Of a stretch of 64,000 nucleotides of DNA, positions 24,500 to 36,279 are shown piece by piece. This DNA comes from Plectrocnemia conspersa. Lineage: Eukaryota > Arthropoda > Insecta > Trichoptera > Polycentropodidae. A model generated the notes under the pieces. That model was not told where the DNA came from and did no database searches. It saw only the letters and a program-made list of their open reading frames with translations. The first letter of the stretch is position 1. Each line of letters opens with the position of its first letter. The translations under genes and the position numbers were made by a program. The DNA lies in assembly GCA_009617715.1 (NCBI GenBank), contig VTFK01000470.1:62001-126000 (forward strand), given 5' to 3'.

Positions 24500-24910
24500 A
24501 ACACTCGAACAAATAGACAACACAGACGTACCTCGACGCACTCACACATGTGGCCACACGTGCCATCAAATAAGCAAAGAGTGTGGTGACCCTTTATTGT
24601 GGCGTAATCCGAAACAACAAGCATTAGTGCTAACTGCCCCGCAAGATGGTGCATGAGGATAAAGCGTCCCGGCGCCCAAACGACCGCTGTGATTTCTCGA
24701 CGCTGCACACTTATTAAGGCCCTGCTATCCCGTCTCGACGGTGACATGTGAGCGTACACTAATAAAGAACTGGTATTAATCTAATAACGCAACGGTTGAC
24801 GCACTGGAGCCCTCGTATTTATTACATTCTTACACGAGACAATGTTGAAATTATTCAATTAGGGGAGAGTGGGCGAAGGGGTAAGATGGGGTTACGCCAT
24901 ATTGGCTATT
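24500..24910. promoter_or_regulatory. GC-richer island with palindrome, E-box and G-rich end
   Basis: TGTGGCCACA (24549-24558) is a perfect 10-bp palindrome that runs into the E-box CACGTG (24557-24562). The right edge (24862-24892) is G-rich with GGGGTAAGATGGGG, a form seen at the ends of some insect transposons. The 97-codon minus-strand frame (24466-24759) has no recognised domain. Confidence 0.3.
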
Positions 24911-25139
24911 TAGAAGCTCGATATTAACATTCAATGATATTCTTTAACCGCTTCCTTTCACTGTTAATGTTTTTCTTAGAGTATCGACAACCATTTAATT
25001 CCCTTGCTTGATCTTGAACATCAGTTACAAAACCATTGCTTCTTCTGCCTCCCCATTAATAAAAAAGTTCATACATGATTAAATAATTTAATTAAAATTT
25101 AAAGGATTATTTTAACACATCTTTAATCGCATATATAAA

Positions 25140-25690
25140 TTTTAAATTCGCATATTTTTCCGACCCAGAACTCCGCTAATTGTCAAATTAAACCATTTTC
25201 ATATATACATACACCCACGCGCGTGTGGAAGACAATGGAATTACCGGAATGATGAAAAGTGAAAATTTCTAAGCTGGCTGAGTAGTAAGTAGACGGGTGT
25301 ATAGACACAGAGAGAGATATATACATATATACTGAAACGCAGGGAGATCGCTTTGTGGGATTTTAATTCCTCTTGCCCATCATCATCATAATAATAGGGT
25401 CGCGACTGGCAGCCGCCGTAATCTGCAAAAAACATTCAATTATTTAAAAGTCCTTCAGGACTCTCGGCAAACAGGTGGGCGCCGCCACCTTGTTATATTA
25501 TTTTTTTCGACAGGCTTTTCAAAGAGACACCCTTCGAACAAAAATAACGACAAGACGGGTGCCCTCGGACGAGCTTTTGATGTCAGGACTTAGTGTGTAT
25601 AATATCTTGATCCTATTAGGATGTCCGAAGTACGTAAGCAGAACGATGGCGTTCGAGAGGTGCTCGCCCGGAAATAAAACGATTTTTTTT
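25140..25690. promoter_or_regulatory. GC-richer island
   Basis: A moderate-GC patch containing CACGCGCGTG (25216-25225), a perfect palindrome, and CATCATCATAATAATAGGG. Frames at 25241-25435 minus and 25475-25807 plus (110 codons) are unassigned. The latter leaves the island and becomes AT-driven, which argues against a gene. Confidence 0.25.
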
Positions 25691-27059
25691 GTCAGCGTAA
25701 ATAATTATTTTATAATGAATCACACAATTGTACTTACAAATCTATTAAAATACATATGTATCTTTCAACTTATCATATCATTTGAATTGAAATCATCAAT
25801 CTTATAAAAAAATATTTAATAGCAGTCGCTACCACCGCAAGTAAAAAATATTACTATACTTTTGTATATATAAATTAATTCATAGGTCTAAACAACAGTT
25901 AACATATATTTCCTAAATATGCGGCACTAGCTTATTATTTTTATACCAAGTAAATCAATAAATAAAGAATAATTAATTAAAAATTAAATATTTAGAAATA
26001 ATATAGTAAAATACAAATAAACAATTAAGTACAGAACAATCTATTTGTTTCGAATAAAAGTTTGTTAAAATCTTTCCTAAGATTATATACCATTATTGTG
26101 GTAACTTATTGCGGTAAATCTTATAAAGTCATTTCGATCATCTTTAATTAATATTATTTTCAATAAAAATACGCCAAAAATTAATAAAAAATATGTATCA
26201 GGTGCTACGTTATGACTGGACTATTAATTAATATTTTATAATTACAGCATAATAATTTCAATTCAGAAGCTCTAGATATTTTTGCCACGTTCCAGACAAT
26301 GTACCAAAATCCGAATTTCATTTAAAACTTTCCTGCATCTTGCTTTCTATCTACTTTAGCATTATCGTTAGATTTAAATTTTGCTAGTACAATTTAAACA
26401 CAACGGAATCTTATTACTGAGGCTAGACGCAAACAAAATTACTCAAGGTTTACACAAAATAATCAAATAATAATTTGATAACATGTAGCATATAATGCTT
26501 AGACATGTGATATCAACTGGCCAATAAAAATATTTAATAAATATACATACATATGACCGTTATTATTATTACAAAAATGATAATATTTTTTTATAATTAC
26601 CTAATTAATAATTAACAACTACAATACAATAATTATTTTTAGCTAACAATATTATTAAATTTATTATTTATAAAATTATATACTTATATTTAACTTTCAT
26701 TAAAATTTTGTTGTTTTTTTTTAATACATTTATATAAACTCACATAATTATTTTTGCGCTCTTTTATTTTGACGGCGCGATTTTAACTTGCGGGCTTTTC
26801 TGTGTTGCTAATTTACTTATATCGCTAATGCAATGATTCGACTTTGAAGCATGATTTCGAGTACTGAAGTAAAATCTCATTGTAAAGGACTTAAGAAATT
26901 CCAAGGGAAATTCTATGAACATTGCATTATTATTGATTATGGAGTGATCGTCTATTTAATAAAAACTATAAGATTTTAATTTTATTCGGTGACTATTTTA
27001 TAAACTTTTTAGTTTAAATTTGAGTCAGATCGTCACTAAATTTTAGATCATAACGTCAT
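25691..27059. other. AT-rich filler, no gene seen
   Basis: AT-rich; a small GC rise at about 26755-26880 carries no recognisable signal. Nothing else is seen. Confidence 0.45.
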
Positions 27060-27450
27060 TTGATTCTAGCGAATTTGTCAAATTTAGAGATCAATTAGCG
27101 GCGGCACTCTTTCCATCTTCAGGGTCTTCCCGATGGGGGTGGTCGCAGTGTCCGGTGGGCGGCAGTAATTTCATTAAGGTCCTCTTGGCCCGAGACAAAT
27201 GTGTGCCCATTAGCAGGGGTACCCAACCAGGGGCAGGTCCGCGGGGACCGGACACGGCCTCGTCTAAAAGCCCCCCGTCCGCCAAGAACGTCATAATTCA
27301 GAACCCTTGATATAACTTTCTGGAAAACTTTTAAATGAATTGATGATTATCAAATTTTCCAGAACGCCGCGATACTGAACGGTTTGCGGCTGAGGATCGA
27401 TGGATCGCTCCTGTGGGTCCCGTTTGCTTGACTATTTAGTGTTGTATCTA
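27060..27450. promoter_or_regulatory. GC-richer island
   Basis: A sharply bounded patch with a 67-codon minus-strand frame (27091-27294) rich in G and P by composition. Contains GTCCGCGGGGAC (27237-27248), a near palindrome, and AAAACTTTT at 27324-27332. Candidate non-coding element. Confidence 0.3.
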
Positions 27451-28129
27451 TGTGCTGCAATATACCATACAAAACGTAACATCATTCATATTAGTTTACC
27501 AAAGAAAAATATCATAGAATAACTTTTAATTTTTGATCTACTTATAGATTGTAAAACTCTTCGGTTACTATGTTCACACATAAGAGTCATAGTCTTTTCT
27601 AGTGCTTCAAATCGTCTTTATCATTTAAATCACTTATTCTCATATTATTTTAGGTGTATCACTTATTTATTTTCTAAAATACTTGTGCATAGCACAATAG
27701 CTTAAAACGCAGATACACCCTATACAAAAAAATATATTTATAAAAATATTTTCAATAATAATATTAATCGTTAGCCCACAATACATATATCTGAGTACAT
27801 AATTATTATGATCTGACAGAAACCTTTTCTTTCTTATATGTATAAAAAGGACTCAAAGAACTTAAATCTGAAATACATACATACATCTCAAACAACTGTA
27901 ATTTAGTCCACATTTATTATTTTTATTTTTTTATAAACATATTCTTGATATGATTTTTCCAGAGTCGGGCCAATATTAAAAATTTGCTATTGTGTTCACT
28001 TTTCTGCTACGAAATAAACAAACTATGCCAGTATTTTAATACTTAAATTAAAGAGTCAAAGAAACATTAAGGCTAAATTGCTCAATAAATTAGTGTTTAT
28101 TTTTCCAAAAATAACTTTTAATATTAGGG
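27451..28129. other. AT-rich filler, no gene seen
   Basis: AT-rich. A weak zero-exon-like junction (TTCTCATATTATTTTAG then GTGTAT) lies at 27653/27654; see findings. No gene or repeat. Confidence 0.4.
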
Positions 28130-28760
28130 ATAAAAATGACAACCCTTTCAAGACGTGCTCGCATACCAAGAAATACCAAGTCTGACCCACGATGCGGTCA
28201 GTTATGTTAACGCTCGCGCGGTTTTCATTATACGCCGCCTACACTTTCAAATTCCTAGGACGATCCCCGAGACGGTCTCAGGATGTTAATGTCATTCCTG
28301 GTGCCAAATATGTGTGTAGTCCGCGAACGGCACGCGGAGCTGACCAGCCCCCCCCCCCCACTACCACCACTACCATCACCAACCCATACCACAAAGAGAA
28401 GAACGAGACGCGCGTTTCGCGAATTCCTCCGTTCAAAGTTTTGATTGTCTGTTGCTCGTTGCAGTCCCGCGACGATGCGTCCCTGCGCTGTGGAAATTCG
28501 ATGAAAACATTCGCCCGGGGCAAAAGTTTTGCGGGGGCTGTGGAAATCATATTTTCGTTTGTTGCGGCCCGCGGGCGTCCTTTTAAATGTGTACTATATC
28601 TGTGTGTGTATTATATATTTTCAGAGAATTTTCCGCTTCTTTCACAGACAGCTCAAAGGTTGGTAAAAGTTTCTTGTTGGATAGAAACTCAAGCTGCATT
28701 CCAACTGCTCATCAGCGGATATTTCTCTGTAATGAGATATTCATGTTTATTTTAGCGCAT
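28130..28760. promoter_or_regulatory. GC-richer island with the longest open frame of the window
   Basis: The plus-strand frame 28192-28755 has 187 codons. It includes a proline/threonine run caused by the C12 homopolymer and ACC repeats (28348-28385), is opposed by a 90-codon minus-strand frame, has no recognised domain and ends in AT-rich DNA. I judge it a composition artefact, though an orphan gene cannot be excluded. CAAAAGTTTTGCGG at 28521-28534 carries the recurring island word. Confidence 0.3.
28348..28385 (+). repeat. C12 run and CTACCA microsatellite
   Basis: Twelve C in a row at 28348-28359, followed by imperfect ACTACC/ACCATC units to about 28385. Such tracts vary in length between individuals and cause sequencing errors. 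Confidence 0.8.
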
Positions 28761-29369
28761 ACATATCATTATAATGGTATGTTGCAACATTTTTTAAAAA
28801 TATTTTAAAATACTATGGGAAATAAATGACATTATCATATTAGGCTAAAATCAAGTTTAGACTATGCCTTGTTCCATAGACTGTAAGATGGAAGGGGTAT
28901 TCGGAGATTGAAAAACCACATCAACGGGAAAATCTCTGAAGAGAGTCTTAAGTTTCAAATAATTTTCCAACGCATTGCCCAACACCAAAAGAGCTCGAGG
29001 TTTAACTACAATATCCTCGCAATATATTTTTATTATTTGACAGAAAAAGTTTTAAACCAGTCCATAAATCATTTTTTTGTCATCCAAGCCGTAAGATTAC
29101 TTCATCAAAAAATTGGTTAATTTCTTGTAGAATAACCGCTTATGACAATGATTTTTTGATTGAAAAATCAACAATTCTCCTGATGCATTTCTGCCAAAAA
29201 GAAAAGCTAGACGATTCATGATTGCTTAAAATCCAGAAGCAATCTTCACCTCTATGGAAATGAATTAAAATAATAATACAAATATATATTAAATATTTTA
29301 ATCCAGTCCAGTAACTTTTCGATCGCACTATGTCATCGTAGTATATTATTTCTCCTCTCAAAACACATT
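28761..29369. other. AT-rich filler, possibly decayed coding sequence
   Basis: AT-rich but with a smoother composition at 28850-29260 and opposed 70-codon frames (28908-29120 plus, 29140-29361 minus). It may be a decayed transposon, but I could not assign a family. Confidence 0.35.
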
Positions 29370-29930
29370 TAAGAATCGTTGGAATGTGCCCGCCGGAAAA
29401 ACAGTCAATTTAAGGCTAAGGTTCGACGCAATTTGACGCGTCATTAGAGACCTCCTCGCCAACCCCATTGTGTCTCCTTTTCAGCGTAATCACCTGTGAA
29501 ATCGTTTGACACAGCATCTCAAAAATTCTCACAGCCGAGAGGAAATATTTGATATATGCCGACAATTTATCTTGACTGCGGGGTGTGTGTGCATCTCTCT
29601 TTCTCGGGGTGGGGTTCCGTCTATCTATCATACATAGGTACTATCCTTTTGTGGCGGATGGAAACCCATCCGGATGTTTCCAAGCGGATGCCTCCTAATG
29701 CCGCGACATTTGTCGCTGAAAAGCCGCGAAAGACATGAAGCTGATGTGATTCTTGGTGGAATTGGGCTCATTACTCGCCCCATCGCTTTTCTTCAATGCG
29801 CTGATGATGATTGATTAGAGTGTGGGATGAACTACGACTTGTTGATTCGTTGAAAGGGATATTTTCTTGAAGGAAAATGAAGGATGAAAGTGTCGCGTGA
29901 GTTGCTGCAGTTGCGACTAAAATATTTTTT
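29370..29930. promoter_or_regulatory. GC-richer island
   Basis: A moderate-GC patch with opposed unassigned frames (29416-29631 minus, 29556-29738 plus). Contains GGATGGAAACCCATCCGGATG (29658-29678, GGATGG/CCATCC inverted pair). Candidate non-coding element. Confidence 0.3.
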
Positions 29931-32752
29931 TTAGAAAATACCTGATAAGGGCCTTGGTATTAAATACTGCGTGCTGCAAGAAAACTGTATAGAAAAAAAA
30001 TATAAAATATTTAATTACAATATTAATAATCGTTATGGTAACTATAATCATAAGGACGAAATATTAATATTAGGAATCAAAGCGCAAAGAATTATTGTAT
30101 AACCTATTCTTATTTTGCGATATAACAACAGTCTTACCGTTGTACTTCTGGGAAAATAACAACTGGTATTTAAGCTGTTCGCAGCATTACAACTTTTAAA
30201 ATCAAAATAAAACTTCTTAAAAATAATGTCCCCTTTGAGCTCAGAATATTTTATTTCTTATTATATTTTTAATATTGATAAAATATATACTATAAATAAG
30301 TATAGAAGTGAAGGGGATAAATACTATAAATAAACTTATTTTTTCAGCAACAAGTTTGTCATACTCAAGAGACATATTCAAAGTGGTAAACGAACATTTG
30401 CTCTCGGGAAAATTGCCCTCAGGGACTATTGCTCTCGCGGACAATTGCTCTCATGTTTTTTTTAAATTTGATGCATGTTCATTAGGAGTAAAAATTTAAG
30501 ACTTAACTAGCGTGTCAGAATTCAAACAACGACAGTCAGGATCTGTAGATATAAAAAAATATTTTAAATCGATGTTTCACGTATTGCATTATAAAAACTT
30601 AAGCACATATTTTCGAAATTTAGAACTCTATACAAAATTGGGAGGGAGGCTACAAATAAATCGCGTAAAGCGAACACATACAACTTTATGTAGGTACATA
30701 TGAACATTCTCGTATATTAATTTAAAAAAATCAGTGTGATAAAGCTCTTAATTATTATTACTTCACAATAACAACATGTACTCGAAAAAATTACTTAACA
30801 ATTTTAATATTTTTTTTTTGTGCTGCTGTGTTCTAATTTAACCTGTTGTTTCCTTAGAATCAGTTTAAAATTATTATCAGCGTCATATTAAGCTATAGAT
30901 TCTTCTGGATTATCCATACGAAATAATCTGTTACTAATTTTTGCGTTTTTTTTAAATCTTTGAAATTTTTTTGATTTTACCCGCAAATGATTTTTAAATC
31001 TCGCTAAGAGTCAACAGAATTTTCTTAACCACATTAAAGCGAAACCGTGTAAATTAAAGTATATGCGTATTTAATATTATTACTGCATATTTTTAAAATG
31101 TTTAATTTAGTCTTAATAGTCTTAATTGTTTGTTTATAGTTTAATTGTAATAGCAATATATTTAAGTTTAAAAAAATAAGCAATTGAGGTAATTGTTTAT
31201 GTTTTACAATATCTTTTTACATAATAAAATACCTATATTTATGCAATTATCACAAATAATATGATAAGCTTAAAATAACTTAAATTACATAAATAAATAT
31301 TATGAAATATTATATATAAAAAATAATTCTATTTAAATCTTCTCTGTGTATATACACAGAGAAGGATAAAAGTATTATTTAATGGCGTTATATGTGTTAA
31401 GTTCTTGTTCGATTTTGGTATTTCATTGTATTGCGTAAAAGCTTACATTTTTTATTTGTTACGTATTTTTTTGTGAATGCTTTCGTTATATATTGTATTT
31501 ATTTTTGGAACCTAATAAGATTTTAAATAGCTGTATTTCTTCTACTGAATTAAATGAAAAACCAAATATATATAACAGCCCTAAGTACAAACGTAAATAA
31601 TGAATTTTGATACATACACATATTTCTATATATTTTTAAATTATTTATAAATACATATTTCCTTAGCTTATAATGCAGACATAATCAATATCCTTTGTTT
31701 GTAAAATATTTAATATGAATATTTTTTTATAAAAATAATGCTTGTAATTGAAATATAAACAATTCAGCAACAAATAGCGTGATTTAAAAAATTAAAAAAT
31801 TAATAATATTTAACTGTTTCGGTTTATGTTAGTACGTAAATTTATTCAGTTTTTTTAATGACAAAATAATAATTAAATTTATTTTACAAACATACTTGCT
31901 ACTAGTTTATAACCATTTTAATGTTTATATTGTTTTTATTATCTACAATAAAATAAGAATATGTATATAAAGTAAGCATTAGTGGTTATAATTAAAGGGG
32001 TAATAACTAAAAAAACGTTTACAATTTAAGTGGAAAAATAAAATTAAAATATAAATGTTTAAAGTGCTAATTTAAGTACATTTAGCTGAAGATTTGAAAC
32101 CATTGCTATGTGTTCTTCAGCCTCTACATAAATATATGCTTTGGCATATATTTAAACTGTAAATTAATTTGCGCCTATATTTAAATGTATAAAGTAAACA
32201 CAAGATTAGTGCGTTAGTGTGACTACGCAAAATATTTTTACAGTAGTGTTTGGTATTAAAATGACATCTTTGATTATTGGGATTTGAAGGCAATTATATT
32301 TTTTTAAGATTAGTAAAAAATGTATTTATTTCTACAGCTTTATTTAAAATAACTTTCAATTTAGTAAAAAAAAAATATTATATGTGTTACTCTACACTGG
32401 ACAGACATATTTCAGGATGGGTCTAATTATTTTTTTGAGTATAACCTTGCATAATCTTAAATGTCTGAGTGCCGCAATGGCAGCAAGCGAAGTTCCAAAA
32501 TGTGTTTATTAAGTATAATCTTGGAGACTAGGTGTAAACCCGGGTATTTACCGCTGAATTTGCGTTTTACGTTACTGACCTGTTGATTTTGAATAGGTGG
32601 TAGCAAAGTTTGTCTATGTATCATAAAAAATAATTAACTCTGTTTTATTCTGGTTAAATTTAACTTTTCATGTCGCAAAATATTTATTAGGATATTTGTA
32701 ATTTATTAGCGGCTTAAAACTATAAATACTATATACTTTTGGAATATCGTTA
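29931..32752. other. Long AT-rich filler with one perfect palindrome
   Basis: AT-rich. The frames at 30241-30703 (62-67 codons, both strands) are unassigned. A 26-bp palindrome at 31339-31364 is annotated separately. Around 32463-32500 the words GCCGCAATGGCAGCAAG match GCCGCTATGGCAGCAAG at 34982-34998, perhaps a small shared repeat. Confidence 0.4.
31339..31364. other. Perfect 26-bp palindrome
   Basis: The sequence CTTCTCTGTGTA, TA, TACACAGAGAAG is its own reverse complement over all 26 bases, in surrounding DNA that is plain AT-rich. It could extrude as a cruciform, be a dimeric protein site, or be a relic of a fold-back insertion. Confidence 0.8.
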
Positions 32753-33050
32753 TTATACAAGATAAAGAGAAATGACTTGAGAAAATTTCCCTGACTAATT
32801 ACGGGTAGAATTTTACTCGGTTTCGAGTGTTCATTATTTATTTCAACAACATGGCTTTTACTTCTCAGGCGTGAGCGTATTCAGCATAGCAAATAGTCGG
32901 GGGTCTTATATGTGTATAGTTTGTATATCAAACCATCGTGCTATACCGTGTCGAAAGCTTTTTCTATATCTAACCTTAAAAAGCCCGTACTATGAATTAA
33001 TTTACCATTTATATATGTTTTGACAAGCTGCTTTATCTTATCATCAAATT
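32753..33050 (-). mobile_element. Decayed Jockey-like LINE RT fragment (palm motifs A to B)
   Basis: On the minus strand, with frameshifts: a segment ending in LRLDIEKAFDTV (32946-32980), then a stop in place of the usual W, then HDGLIYKLYTYK (about 32910-32943). Further on come residues matching the region before motif B and an SQG block near 32775. LDIEKAFDTVWHDGL is the signature of motif A in Jockey-clade RTs. Both ends are missing and there are internal stops, so it is dead. Same broad type as 58035-58845, although the preserved parts differ. Confidence 0.65.
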
Positions 33051-33169
33051 AAAAATAAATAATCCTTAAAAATCTGTCTACTTATGCCAAATAAATTATA
33101 AAATAAAAATATTTATTGTTTAAATTTGAATTTCTCTCGTAATAATGTATCGCGGTTAATCCATTAAAA

Positions 33170-33632
33170 GATCAAGTTAAATAAAGAGGAGAGCGAGTTG
33201 AGCTCCACTCCGCTCCGTTGGGCTGTCAGTCATCGGTTTCGGCTTAGCAAACAGCTGCAGCGCGACAGATATTAGGTTATCTATAAGAGAGGGTTTGGGT
33301 CATATACAAAATTCATGCGTCCCGGGGCGTCCGACACGCTCGCGACGTCACCGCACGTCCAAACAAAGTTGGCTACTCGTCACGACGAGGGACAAAAGGA
33401 GGTGGCGACATGTGAGCACGGCACGACAAAACTACCGACATGAATTAACAAAGAGCGTTCCGTATTAGCTAGAACCCGCGGTCCGAACCTGTCGCCGCGG
33501 TCAAATGACGTGCGGTTCAAACTTCGACGAAGGCATTGATTCACATGCATATGTTATTAGGTATATTGATCACGTGTTGTTATAGCTCAATTATACAAAA
33601 ATATGTGAACGCGTCATCTGAACGATATCGAA
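33170..33632. promoter_or_regulatory. GC-richer island
   Basis: A clear patch with repeated GCTCCACTCCGCTCCG (33202-33217) and CGTCACGACGAGG words and no long frame. Candidate enhancer-type element. The right flank contains TGCATATG and ATCACGTG (33568-33575), the latter an E-box. Confidence 0.3.
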
Positions 33633-33953
33633 ATGCGTCATTTGATTAGACGTAAGTACGCGCGGTACATCGATGAAATCAGACTTCGCTACATAACATT
33701 AAGAGACTTTTTAATTTTCAGACATTTTTTAATTAATGATTTTTTAACTATGATGTCACTGGTTGACTTAAATTATGAGTCAAACTCTTGGATTCTGTTT
33801 GGTTTCTGTGTCGCTCTTGGTTCTTCTCTAACAATGTCTGAAACTGATAATGTAATCTTTTCACAGATATCTCATGGCATACTATTCTATTCTTTGGCAG
33901 GCTTTATTGGATCCGTAACACGGTTATTGCCCGTCTCGTTCTACATTCACTAA
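33633..33953 (+). other. Unassigned 106-codon open frame
   Basis: An open frame from ATG to TAA in moderately AT-rich DNA. The C-terminal half is hydrophobic (about residues 45-105) and could form membrane segments, but AT-rich DNA readily encodes such stretches. No domain is recognised. The opposite strand is also fairly open at 33760-33950, so this could equally be a decayed element read backwards. I do not claim a gene. Confidence 0.15.
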
Positions 33954-34599
33954 CTTTAATTTTGCTCCTTTGATATTAAAATTTAGGTAACCATCTCTTT
34001 AGATTCTCTAACGATCTTCTCAGTTTACCAAAATAAAATTGTTCTTATACAAGCACGATAGATCAGTGGTATATGTCGATGACTTATACCTGAAAGACCT
34101 GGATTCGAATACCATATGGCCCCTTATATTTTTTTTAATTTCTGTCGTATCTGTAAGATCAAAATATCAAAAAGTAATTAGTATTTAACTAAAACTTCTT
34201 TCGATCATAACAGATTAGGTCACAGATACATATCATGATTATTATTTAAAATAAAATAGAGTTAGAACGTGCATTTTTCCATATATAATATGAAAGTATA
34301 GTTTATAATTAACATAATATAAATGACTCAGGTTTGCAGACTTTGATTTTAGTCTGGTGTCTCAATACCTAATTAATAAATATCAAAAGTGTTTACCTTG
34401 TAATAAAGCATTGATTTAGGTTTCTTTGCTTATGTTTGAAATATTTTTTAATCTAAAAATATAATATGGTAAAATGCATTTTATTTTAACTTGATGTAAT
34501 TAATGGTAATATCTAATACAGTTATATTTTAAATTTAAAATGTTAAAATAACATAGTTGGAAAATATTTTACTACTATCCAAACTGAGTTAGATATATA
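33954..34599. other. AT-rich filler with one SINE copy
   Basis: AT-rich; holds the SINE-like copy at 34051-34125. Nothing else is seen. Confidence 0.45.
34051..34125 (+). repeat. tRNA-derived SINE-like repeat, family 1, copy 3 (best preserved)
   Basis: A clear tRNA-like head: TAGATCAGTGGTAT (A-box type, 34059-34072), GACTTATACCTGAAAGAC (anticodon-arm region) and CCTGGATTCGAATACC (T-arm with B box, 34099-34114), ending in a T-rich tail. Acceptor-stem pairing is absent, which argues against a functional tRNA. Two diverged relatives lie at 7283-7353 and 17653-17740. Confidence 0.6.
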
Positions 34600-34800
34600 T
34601 AGGAAAAAATCAAAGGGGTCTCCCTCCGATAATCGCCATCAGGTCCCCAAGGTACCGACGGGTCCTGAGACAAACAACAAACAGCTCTCCTGATTTATCT
34701 CCTCAATTTCTCTTTATACGTCTCCTGACTCGCGCTTGCCACCGCCTTTTAATGGATTGATGCAAAATTCACCTTGGATATAGATAGAGAATGGAAAAAA
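34600..34800. promoter_or_regulatory. Small GC-richer island
   Basis: Opens with GGGGTCTCCCTCCG and contains GGTACCGACGGGTCC. No frame. Candidate non-coding element. Confidence 0.25.
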
Positions 34801-34899
34801 CGAAAAAATAGAAGTAATACATTTCGGCAATAAAAACGTGTCTCGAATAAAAAACGATTGGATGGGGCGATAAAAAATAATTGTTTGTAAACTGCGATA

Positions 34900-35500
34900 G
34901 TGGTAAATTTATATAACACGCTATTGTGTTATCGATGATATTACTTATTAGCTCTCTCGATGTGGAGTATCAGTTTCAGGGCCGCTATGGCAGCAAGTAA
35001 TTTGACATAATTTTATATTGCATTAAACTAAAATTTAAGTAGAATCTAATAATTTTATGATCACGCTTCATATTTACAATGACAATCAATCAATATAAGG
35101 GTCTCGCAAACAAAGGCAATCAATGCGGAAGAGCGGGCGAAAACAATTGAGCAATAAAAGAATAATAAAGATGATGGGCCCCCCTCGACCTAGCGCTTCC
35201 TCCTTTACATCCGCAGCTTTCAGAATAAACACGGCTTTAAAAACAACCCTCGGATAGTCGGTGTTAATCAGGACCTGGGGGGATGGACATCCTTCAAATG
35301 GTTATTAGGTGTTCGCTCGGAGAGAATGGATCGAGAAAACAACGGTTGAGGGTGTTGGTTTTTCTTTTTTTCCGGGACCCGAGTCGAATCCTCGCGGGGG
35401 CGATACGTCGTGATAAACGGACGAATCATAATAAGATCGAGAAGCTGAATGTCTTACTTGGATGGCATAATTGTGTTGAAAGAAGAGAGAGTTTGCCATA
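34900..35500. promoter_or_regulatory. GC-richer island
   Basis: Moderate GC, densest at 35100-35480 (GGGCCCCCC at 35174-35182, ACCTGGGGGG at 35273-35282). Opposed frames at 35283-35501 plus and 35305-35499 minus are unassigned. Candidate non-coding element. Confidence 0.3.
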
Positions 35501-36206
35501 GAAATAAATAGAAAATTATAATAAAATAAAATATAGTATCACCTGTGTTGACGTTTTGTACCCAGTTATATCGCATTCAATAACATTTTTTAACATTCAT
35601 ACACTATTATCCACATACATCCAGAAAAAAATATTTATCTATTGTATTTAATAGCACCTCCACTAAATTAATGATAATAAAAATAATATAAAGCACTAAC
35701 GTTTAAGTCAAAATACATAAACAGCTATAAAGTTGCGGTCTAAATTTAAATTATCGAGTTTTCCAATAAAGAGATAAACAAAAAAAATGATCACAGATAT
35801 ATAATTCATTATAATCCGTCGTTAAAGTAGATACTTTCCATTCCGGAACATAAGAAGCACCCCCAGATTATCTTCCTCTGGATTTCGCAGTTTCCTAGAA
35901 ACATTTTTCGCTGTATCTTTAACTATATTGCTACAGATCGTAGCGCTCACAATGTGACTAAATAAACATATTTTTTAAGACACTTTTCCTCAAATCAAAC
36001 ACAGTTCAGTATTTGTGTATATTTGCGTATTTCATGCGCATTACATTTATTTCTTTGGTCATTAACGGTGTTTAGCCGGTACGACTGCATAAACTCTATT
36101 TCCTGAGGTGTTTACGTTTATTTCTTGATCATATGTTAACTGATTAAAACAATAACTAGTTTTTTAAAACAATCATAGTTTTGCACATTCTCAGTATCAC
36201 TCAATC

Positions 36207-36248
36207 TTAACTAAGAGTAATTTTGCGTGTTATCCTTGCACAGGGGCC

Positions 36249-36279
<31 letters not shown>

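Noticed and set aside
33760..33950. Minus-strand resemblance to an ion-channel segment (EKITLSVSDIV)
   Set aside because: Only about seven residues fit, then the similarity stops; a stop codon precedes it and no neighbouring channel motif is present.
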